DNA of 64,000 bases, taken from Hydrogenimonas sp. SS33. Its GTDB lineage: Bacteria; Campylobacterota; Campylobacteria; Campylobacterales; Hydrogenimonadaceae. The position numbers and the translations under genes are program-made. The stretch's first letter is position 1. Every line of letters starts with the position of its first letter. Below the pieces are notes generated by a model, which saw only the letters and a list, made by a program, of their open reading frames with translations, was not told where the DNA came from and searched no databases. The stretch covers positions 2,094,501 to 2,158,500 of the forward strand of contig NZ_AP026369.1 in assembly GCF_040436365.1 (NCBI RefSeq), read 5' to 3'. This document shows, in pieces, positions 44,175 through 50,125 of this stretch.

Positions 44175-44611
44175 AAAAAACGTGCCTGCTGATATTGGGG
44201 ATTCTCGCGCTGCAGAACTCTATGGCCGGCTGCGGCTGCGGCAAAGGAAAGCTGATGCTTCAGTGTGACTACTATGTCGCCCGCCTGGGGGACAAAAGCC
44301 GGCAACATCTCTGTGAAGAGTATGCGAAGGTCGTGGATATCGACGGCGCTTCGGCGCAGGCGGCCTGGTACTACCTGCTGGCCGGCAAGCCCGGCAAGGC
44401 GCTCGCCGCGGCCAGGAGGGCATACGACCAGGGGCAGACCTACGCCGCCGGGTATATGGCGGAGGCACTGCTGATTCTGGGGCGGGATAGGGAAGCGAAG
44501 CGTTACAGGGATATTTTCGTCAAGAGAGTCAAAAAGCGGGCATATTTCGACAAAGAGATAGAGGTTTTGAAGAAGCTCTACCCCCGCGTCGGTTTCTCGA
44601 CACTGAGGTAG
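44171..44611 (+). CDS. Small exported Cys-containing protein of unknown function
   Basis: A 146-residue protein with a signal peptide ending near residue 19 (LLILGILALQNSMAG) and then CGCGKGK and CDYY. The rest is helical and resembles one or two TPR/Sel1-like helical repeats (AAWYYLLAGKPGKALAAARRAYDQGQTYAAGYMAEALL). It overlaps ExbD by 4 nt and so is translated with it. I do not recognise a family, and it is not a TonB (no Pro-rich region or C-terminal TonB domain). It lies before the convergent rhodanese gene. Confidence 0.68.
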   Translation: MKKTCLLILGILALQNSMAGCGCGKGKLMLQCDYYVARLGDKSRQHLCEEYAKVVDIDGASAQAAWYYLLAGKPGKALAAARRAYDQGQTYAAGYMAEALLILGRDREAKRYRDIFVKRVKKRAYFDKEIEVLKKLYPRVGFSTLR

Positions 44612-44620
44612 GCGAAGGGT

Positions 44621-45022
44621 TTACTTCTTGTGGGCCTTGTGGGCGGCGATGAGGTCTTCGATGTTGGCGCCCAGGACATAGACGTTCTCATAGCCGAGGG
44701 CTTCCAGGTATCCCATGACGCGGTTGGCAAACCACCCTTTCAGGCAGGCGACCACGATGGGAGCCGTTTTGTCCTGCGGAAGAATGTCCAGGTAGTTGGT
44801 GAATTCGGGGTAGGGGGTATAGTAGGCATCGGGAATGTCCGCCTCTTCCGCATTATCACCATTCACTTTGGCCGGGGGGCGGACATCCAGCAGGACCGCT
44901 CCCACATCACGGATCAGCTCCATCGCTTTTTCCATGTTGACGTTTCCAAGCTCCGGTTTCTCTTTGTCCAGACGGATAGCCGATTCAATCCGCTCGACGA
45001 TATTTTGATCCAGTGTTGCCAT
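44621..45022 (-). CDS. Rhodanese-like sulfurtransferase domain protein
   Basis: A 133-residue single-domain rhodanese. LLDVRPPAKVNG, DAYYTPYPEFTNYLD and the active-site loop VVACLKGWFANRVMGYLEALGY with the candidate persulfide cysteine are seen, and VYVLGANIEDLIAAH closes the fold. It has no signal peptide. Single rhodaneses carry sulfane sulfur. It is divergent from the RiPP-like operon with a 141-bp gap that holds promoters for both. Involvement in the operon is possible but unproven. Confidence 0.85.
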   Translation of the reverse strand: MATLDQNIVERIESAIRLDKEKPELGNVNMEKAMELIRDVGAVLLDVRPPAKVNGDNAEEADIPDAYYTPYPEFTNYLDILPQDKTAPIVVACLKGWFANRVMGYLEALGYENVYVLGANIEDLIAAHKAHKK

Positions 45023-45063
45023 GGCTGACTCCTTTTAAGTTTAGTCTTTCTATATCAAAATTC

Positions 45064-45123
45064 TATAATAAAATGACTTAAAATTCAAGGTGGCTCTCTC
45101 CTCTTGCACACTCCTTGCACACT
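45064..45123 (+). promoter_or_regulatory. Predicted promoter and direct repeat upstream of the RiPP-like operon
   Basis: A TATAAT box at 45064-45069 is 95 bases before the precursor ATG. Downstream, CTTGCACACT occurs twice at exactly 11-bp spacing (45103-45112 and 45114-45123), about one helical turn, a likely operator or a second promoter's -35 region. Nothing similar was seen elsewhere in the window. Confidence 0.5.
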
Positions 45124-45163
45124 ATCTTTCTATGATGCTGAATATCAACAGAAAGGATAGAGA

Positions 45164-45550
45164 ATGAACAAGATGAACAGACGCAAGGCGATGGTGATGA
45201 TTCTCGGCGCGATGGCGGCGGGAACGACGGCGGCGGTGGCCGGCATGGACGGCTGCGGAAGCAAAATGAAAAAGAAGGCCAAATGCGGTGCCAAGATGAA
45301 AGGCGGCGGCCGGTGCGGCGCGAAGATGAAAGATAAAAACTGCACGACGGGCGCGATGGGTATGAAAGGCGAAGGCAAGTGCGGCGCCAAGATGAAAGAT
45401 GCCAAATGCGGCGGAAAGATGAAGTCCGAGATGAAGGGCAAGTGCGGCGCCGGCAAGTGCGGTGGTGAAATGAAAAAGATGAAGAAAAAGAAGAAAAAGG
45501 AGATGAAGGGCAAGTGCGGTGCCGGCAAGTGCGGCGGAAGCATGATGTGA
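45164..45550 (+). CDS. Cys/Lys/Met-rich secreted precursor, bufferin/HvfA-like RiPP
   Basis: A 128-residue peptide: a Sec-type signal (residues 1-~27, MILGAMAAGTTAAVAG), then a tail of almost only Lys, Gly, Met, Ala and Cys. Ten cysteines lie at 31, 41, 51, 60, 73, 82, 94, 99, 118 and 123, mostly in KCGAK, EGKCG, GKCGAGKCGG settings. HvfA-type precursors carry EGKCG repeats whose cysteines are turned into thiooxazole groups by a DUF692 enzyme with a DUF2063 partner; those two genes follow here. Two near-identical EMKGKCGAGKCGG blocks (89-101 and 113-125) flank a Met/Lys stretch. Metal (copper) sequestration is inferred. AAAGGA precedes ATG. Confidence 0.85.
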   Translation: MNKMNRRKAMVMILGAMAAGTTAAVAGMDGCGSKMKKKAKCGAKMKGGGRCGAKMKDKNCTTGAMGMKGEGKCGAKMKDAKCGGKMKSEMKGKCGAGKCGGEMKKMKKKKKKEMKGKCGAGKCGGSMM

Positions 45551-45554
45551 CGCG

Positions 45555-46361
45555 ATGATACCGCAAGGATGCGGGCTCGGCCTGCGGGAACCTTTCTTCA
45601 AAACGATCGGCCGTTACGAAGGCCGGATCGATTTTTTGGAGATCGTGCCCGAAAACATGATGCACATGAACGAAAAGGAGGCGAAGCGGTTCGCTCAGAT
45701 CCGCGAGCGTTTTCCGGTGATAGCCCACGGGCTTTCGCTCTCGCTGGGAGATACGGTGCATCTGGACGTCGCCCACCTGAAACGGCTCAAGAGTTTTCTG
45801 GACCGCTACGGGATCGAAACCTACTCCGAGCATCTGAGTTTCACGTCGCTCAACGGAGTGCAGAGTTACGAACTGCTCCCCCTGCCCATGACCGAGGGGA
45901 TGGTGAAAGCGGTGACGGAGAAGATCGCGAAGATCGAAGAGATTCTGGCGCGTCCTCTCGTCATCGAAAATCCCACCTACTATACGGTCCTGCCGTCGAC
46001 GATGGAGGAGAGTGATTTTATCGGTGAAATTTTGGAGCGCAGCGGTGCGAAGCTGCTTCTGGACATCAACAATGTCTATGTCAACGCCTTCAACCACGGT
46101 TTCGACGCCAGAGCCTTCATCGACGCCCTCGACCTGGAACGCGTCGCCTACTGCCACGTCGCCGGACACCTGGAGTATCGGGAGGATCTCTTCATCGATA
46201 CCCACGGGATGCCGGTCAAAGAGGCGGTATGGGATCTGATGGCCTATGTGATGGCGAAAAAGAGGCTTCCGGTGATGCTCGAGCGCGACAACAACATTCC
46301 GCCGCTGGACGAGCTGATGAAAGAGTTCGACCGGATGAAGGAGATCCGCGATGCAGCCTGA
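45555..46361 (+). CDS. bufB: DUF692 (MNIO) multinuclear-iron modification enzyme
   Basis: A 268-residue TIM-barrel DUF692 protein. These are multinuclear non-heme iron oxygenases that modify cysteines of RiPP precursors. Candidate metal ligands visible in the usual order are His58 (VIAHGLSLS), His93 (SEHLSF), Glu138 (VIENPTYY), Asp170 and Asn172-173 (LLDINNVYVNAFNHG), His201 and His205 (CHVAGH), Asp215/His217 (DTHGM) and Glu243 (MLERD). It starts four bases after the precursor stop and overlaps the DUF2063 gene by 11 nt. The symbol follows the bufferin nomenclature by analogy. Confidence 0.92.
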   Translation: MIPQGCGLGLREPFFKTIGRYEGRIDFLEIVPENMMHMNEKEAKRFAQIRERFPVIAHGLSLSLGDTVHLDVAHLKRLKSFLDRYGIETYSEHLSFTSLNGVQSYELLPLPMTEGMVKAVTEKIAKIEEILARPLVIENPTYYTVLPSTMEESDFIGEILERSGAKLLLDINNVYVNAFNHGFDARAFIDALDLERVAYCHVAGHLEYREDLFIDTHGMPVKEAVWDLMAYVMAKKRLPVMLERDNNIPPLDELMKEFDRMKEIRDAA

Positions 46362-47052
46362 AAGAGCGATCCAGGCGGACTTTTTCGATGCCGTCCGCGG
46401 CGCGGGCGGGAACGCGGACCGGTTCGGCAATGCGGAGATCTACCGGAAGCTCATATTCTACCGCTTCGAGGAGACGCTTTCCGCGGCCTATCCGCTCTTT
46501 AAAAAAGAGGTGGGGAAGCGGAGGTGGAAGAGGTGGGTGAAGGGCTATATCGCGCAAAATCCCGAGACGCCGTTCATGTGGCGGATGCCCGAAGGTTTCG
46601 GGAAATATGTCCGCAAAGAGATGAAGAAAAAGGGGATGAAACGACGGCGCTACCGTCGCGATCTGCTCTGGTTCGAATGGAACGAAGTGGCGGCGATGAT
46701 GGCGCCTTCGCCGATCAAAAGCGCCAAGCGGGTGGACTTTTCCAGGGTCTACCGGCGCGGGGAGTCGGTGCGTATGCGGCGCCTGCGTCACCCCGCCATG
46801 CTTGGTAAAAGAGAACCGAAAGCCGTCTACCCGACCCTTGTGCATCAGACCGGGGACGGGGGCGTGGCGTGGCGCATCCTGACCCCGTTCTTGTATGAAC
46901 TGATTCGCGCCTGTGACGGAAAGCGGCCGCTCGGAAAGATCGTTTGCTCCCTCTGCCGCAGCGGGGATATCGATGAGAAAAGCGCGAGGAAGGTTCTTCA
47001 GAAGGGCTTGCGCGCTTTTTTGAAACAGGGTGTGCTGACACCCGTCCACTGA
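46351..47052 (+). CDS. bufC: DUF2063 partner protein (RiPP recognition-type)
   Basis: A 233-residue protein overlapping the DUF692 gene. The N-terminal ~110 residues fit DUF2063 (YRKLIFYRFEETLSAAYPLFKK, then a helical WKRWVKGYIAQNPE block). DUF2063 proteins bind the precursor and present it to the DUF692 enzyme. The C-terminal part (from ~VYPTLVHQTGDGG) resembles a small winged-helix or PqqD-like recognition module (LIRACDGKRPLGKIVCSL). The middle is very basic (MKKKGMKRRRYRR), as suits an enzyme acting on a peptide, although the precursor is also basic. Confidence 0.83.
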   Translation: MQPERAIQADFFDAVRGAGGNADRFGNAEIYRKLIFYRFEETLSAAYPLFKKEVGKRRWKRWVKGYIAQNPETPFMWRMPEGFGKYVRKEMKKKGMKRRRYRRDLLWFEWNEVAAMMAPSPIKSAKRVDFSRVYRRGESVRMRRLRHPAMLGKREPKAVYPTLVHQTGDGGVAWRILTPFLYELIRACDGKRPLGKIVCSLCRSGDIDEKSARKVLQKGLRAFLKQGVLTPVH

Positions 47053-47090
47053 CCGGCGCGGAACAGGCCCGGTCCGCAAAGGAGGCTATC

Positions 47091-47531
47091 ATGGCATTCA
47101 AACAGCTCTATACGGAGTTTTCCCGTCTCGCGGGCTATTTCAAAAGCATTTCGCTGCTGCTGATGCGACTGGTTCTGGCCTACGGTTTCTACGAACCGGC
47201 GATGATGAAGTGGAGCGACATCTCCGCCGTGGCCGAATGGTTCGGATCGATCGGGATACCCTTTCCCGCACTCAACGCCTACATGGCGGCGACGACCGAG
47301 CTAACGGGGGTGGTGCTTCTTGCGCTGGGCCTTCTGACACGGCTCATTTCGATACCGCTCATCGTCGTGATGGTCGTGGCGATCGTCACGGTCCATCTTT
47401 CCAACGGATTTTCCGCGGGGAACAACGGTTTCGAGATTCCGCTCTACTATATGGTGATGCTTTTCGCACTCTTCGCGCACGGCCCGGGGCGTTTCAGCCT
47501 CGACAGGTTGATATTCAAAGAGGAGGCGTAG
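47091..47531 (+). CDS. bufD: DoxX family membrane protein
   Basis: A 146-residue DoxX-family protein with four membrane helices: LLLMRLVLAYGFYEPAMMKW, WFGSIGIPFPALNAYMAATTE, LTGVVLLALGLLTRLISIPL, and a C-terminal segment. DoxX proteins are commonly encoded with bufferin clusters (often named bufD), though their job there is unclear. It lies 38 bp after bufC and 7 bp before the next gene. The buf symbol is by analogy only. Confidence 0.85.
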   Translation: MAFKQLYTEFSRLAGYFKSISLLLMRLVLAYGFYEPAMMKWSDISAVAEWFGSIGIPFPALNAYMAATTELTGVVLLALGLLTRLISIPLIVVMVVAIVTVHLSNGFSAGNNGFEIPLYYMVMLFALFAHGPGRFSLDRLIFKEEA

Positions 47532-47538
47532 CCACGCC

Positions 47539-49296
47539 ATGGAGGAGCTCCTCGAATATATGAAGGGCCCCCACGGGGTGGATCCGCTGCCTCTCTTTTT
47601 CAAGATACTCTTCTTCGTCGCGGCGCTGTCGGCCGCGGCACTCTTCGTGTATGACCGGTATGTGCAGCGGCACAACCAGCTTCTCATCAACTACCCTCTC
47701 ATCGGACGCCTGCGATACTTCTTCTACCTGATACGCGATCCGATGCGTCAATATTTCGGTGACGAGAAATTCTACGAATCGTTCGACAAGGTGAAATGGG
47801 TCTACGATGCGGCCGAAGGAAAGAAGCTCTTTACGTCGTTTTCTCCCGGAGAATCGGTCGACACGGGAACGATGGGGCTGAAAAACGCGTTGAAGGTTCT
47901 CAACAAGGAGGAGGTCTCCGACCGGTTTTCCGTCCTGTTCGGGAAAGATCTGCCCCATCCTTTCCGAAGCCGTTCCATCGTGATGCGCAGCGCCATGAGC
48001 GACGGCGCCGTCTCGCCCGAAGCGACGCAGGCGTTCAGCAAGGGGGCCTACCTGGGGAAATTTCCCATCAACACGGGAGAGGGGAGCCTGACCACCAATT
48101 TCTTCTACACCCACCGCTGCGATCCGAGGGAGCATCGGTGGTTCGAGTATCACGAAGGAACGTGGTTCGCCAAGGGACTCTACCATCTCGTCGGTTTTCT
48201 CTTCAACAAGCGTATGGCGGTGAATCTCTATCGGGGATTGATCCTGCCGGAAAAGGAGGCGGAGACCTATCTTTTCGACCGTGCGCACATGCTCTGTTTC
48301 CGCGTCGACTGGCGGCGTCCCGTCGAGGATTTCCCCGAAGAGGTGCCCGAAGATTTGCCCGACATCGTCTTTCAGATGGGCAGCGGCCTCTATGGCGTGC
48401 GCGACGCCGGAGGGGCGTTTGATGAAGAGCGCTACCGCAAAGTGATGCGGTTTTGCCGGATGAGTGAAATCAAACTGGCGCAGGGGGCCAAGCAGACGGG
48501 CGGCAAGCTTCTGGCGTGCAAGGTGACCGAGGCGATCGCCTGGTATCGGGGCGTGGAGCCTTACAAGGATCTCTTCAGCCCCGACAGATTCCCCTATTTC
48601 GATTCTATCGGGGGACTCTTCGATTTCATCGGACGTCTCAAAAGGGTTTCCGGCAAACCGGTGGGCGTGAAGATCGTCATCTCTTCACGGGACGATATCA
48701 TCCCCATCGCCGAAGCGATTCGGCAGCGTATCGATGCCCGCTCCCCGGACTACCCCGATTTTCTGACGATCGACGGGGGCGAGGGCGGCAGCGGTACGGC
48801 TCCTCTGGAGATGATGATGCGGGTGGGGCTCAATATCCGGGATGCGCTCTATCTGGCCGACACGGCACTGCGGGAGAAGGGGGTGAGAGGCGCGGTTCGG
48901 CTGATCGCCAGCGAAAAGGTGCTGACCCCCGACGATGTGGTGATCCTGCGGGCTCTGGGCGCCGATATGATCGCCATCGCGAGAGGGTTCATGATGAGTG
49001 CGGGATGTATTCGGGCCAGAGAGTGCAGCGGTGCCGGGGGCCGGCGCTGTCCCGTCGGCCTCGCGACGCAAGATAGAGCCAGACGGGCCTCCTTTCTCGT
49101 GGAACAGAAAGCCCGTCGCGTGGCCCGTTACCACGAGAGCCTGCTGGAAGGGTGCCGCGGGCTGCTGGCGGTCATGGGGAAGAGGTCGATCGACGAAGTG
49201 GGGCGTGACGACCTCTTTTTCAAAGAGGCCGGGGGGCGTGTCTATGAAAATCTCGACGACTATTTCGACGACAATTTTATCGGCACGCGTCGATGA
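47539..49296 (+). CDS. Membrane-anchored FMN-binding glutamate-synthase-like protein
   Basis: A 585-residue protein starting with one membrane helix (LFFKILFFVAALSAAALFVY) after a short N-terminus and then a GltS-type FMN TIM barrel: IDGGEGGSGTAPLEMMM, and the Fe-S-like CIRARECSGAGGRRCPVG (cysteines spaced 5 and 6). Glutamine amidotransferase and GOGAT C-terminal domains are absent. Stand-alone proteins of this group have no known function. Only 7 bp separate it from doxX, so it appears to belong to the RiPP-like operon and could act as a redox tailoring enzyme or electron supplier. The 3' end overlaps the convergent OmpA lipoprotein gene by 20 nt. Confidence 0.82.
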   Translation: MEELLEYMKGPHGVDPLPLFFKILFFVAALSAAALFVYDRYVQRHNQLLINYPLIGRLRYFFYLIRDPMRQYFGDEKFYESFDKVKWVYDAAEGKKLFTSFSPGESVDTGTMGLKNALKVLNKEEVSDRFSVLFGKDLPHPFRSRSIVMRSAMSDGAVSPEATQAFSKGAYLGKFPINTGEGSLTTNFFYTHRCDPREHRWFEYHEGTWFAKGLYHLVGFLFNKRMAVNLYRGLILPEKEAETYLFDRAHMLCFRVDWRRPVEDFPEEVPEDLPDIVFQMGSGLYGVRDAGGAFDEERYRKVMRFCRMSEIKLAQGAKQTGGKLLACKVTEAIAWYRGVEPYKDLFSPDRFPYFDSIGGLFDFIGRLKRVSGKPVGVKIVISSRDDIIPIAEAIRQRIDARSPDYPDFLTIDGGEGGSGTAPLEMMMRVGLNIRDALYLADTALREKGVRGAVRLIASEKVLTPDDVVILRALGADMIAIARGFMMSAGCIRARECSGAGGRRCPVGLATQDRARRASFLVEQKARRVARYHESLLEGCRGLLAVMGKRSIDEVGRDDLFFKEAGGRVYENLDDYFDDNFIGTRR

Positions 49297-50008
49297 CCGA
49301 ATCTTCGTTGGGATAGAGGTAGATTTCGACCCTCCGGTTCATCGCCATATGCTCGGGCGAATCATTGGGGACCAGCGGTTTGGAGAAGGAGCATCCCCTC
49401 GCATAGATTTTGTTGGTGACCCCCAGGTTTTTGAGAATATCGGCTACGCTGAAAGCGCGGCGCTGGGAGAGTTTCAGGTTGTAGTCGTAGCTGCCCCGGC
49501 TGTCTGTATGGCCGACGACTTGAACGATGGTGGTGGGATAGTTTTTCAGCACATCGACGAGGCGGGCGATCTTTTCGCGGGCTTCGGGGGTCGGTTCCGC
49601 CCGGTTCGTCTCGAACATCATCTTGTCTTTGAAGGTGATTTTGACGTAGGTGTCATGCTTTGTGACGACAATGTCCTGGTATTTAATCGCCTCTTTTTCG
49701 TTCTGGCTGACCGTGGTGTTCATGGAGTCGGCCACCTCCTGGGCCTGCTTGTCCAGGTTGTAGCCGACGGCACCGCCCAGCAGGCCGCCGGCTGCCGCGC
49801 CGATCAGTGCCCCCTTACCACGATGATGTTTGCTGACAGCGGCACCGACCGCCGCGCCGGCCAGCGCCCCGATGAGGGCCCCCTGCTTGGTCTTCTCCCC
49901 GTTGTTGGGCATCGGCTCTTTGGAGGCACACCCTCCCAGCGTCAGCGCCGCCGCCAGCGAGAGTGCGACGACTCCGGTCATTTTTCGGCTTTTAAAAATT
50001 CCTTTCAT
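49277..50008 (-). CDS. OmpA-family lipoprotein with glycine zipper
   Basis: A 243-residue outer-membrane lipoprotein: signal with lipobox LGGC (Cys28), a glycine-zipper (GALIGALAGAAVGAAV, GALIGAAAGGLLGGAVG) that inserts in membranes, and a C-terminal OmpA peptidoglycan-binding domain (VVGHTDSRGSYDYNLKLSQRRA, NRRVEIYLYP). YiaD-type proteins have this build. Start ATG at 50008 follows GGGAG; an upstream extension of the frame crosses the divergent mutS promoter region and is rejected. It overlaps the end of the GltS-like gene. Confidence 0.9.
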   Translation of the reverse strand: MKGIFKSRKMTGVVALSLAAALTLGGCASKEPMPNNGEKTKQGALIGALAGAAVGAAVSKHHRGKGALIGAAAGGLLGGAVGYNLDKQAQEVADSMNTTVSQNEKEAIKYQDIVVTKHDTYVKITFKDKMMFETNRAEPTPEAREKIARLVDVLKNYPTTIVQVVGHTDSRGSYDYNLKLSQRRAFSVADILKNLGVTNKIYARGCSFSKPLVPNDSPEHMAMNRRVEIYLYPNEDSVIDACR

Positions 50009-50125
50009 CTTCAAACTCCCGTATGTAATGTTGCAGAAATTATAACGCCTTAATGTGAACTCATCGTAAATACAGAGGCCATTGGTTATAATCGAAAGAA
50101 TTACACAGCAAAGGAAAACCCGCCG

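Noticed and set aside
47539-49296. Glutamate synthase large subunit (gltB)
   Set aside because: The protein has only the FMN barrel with a membrane anchor and lacks the amidotransferase and C-terminal GXGXG domains; gltD is not adjacent.
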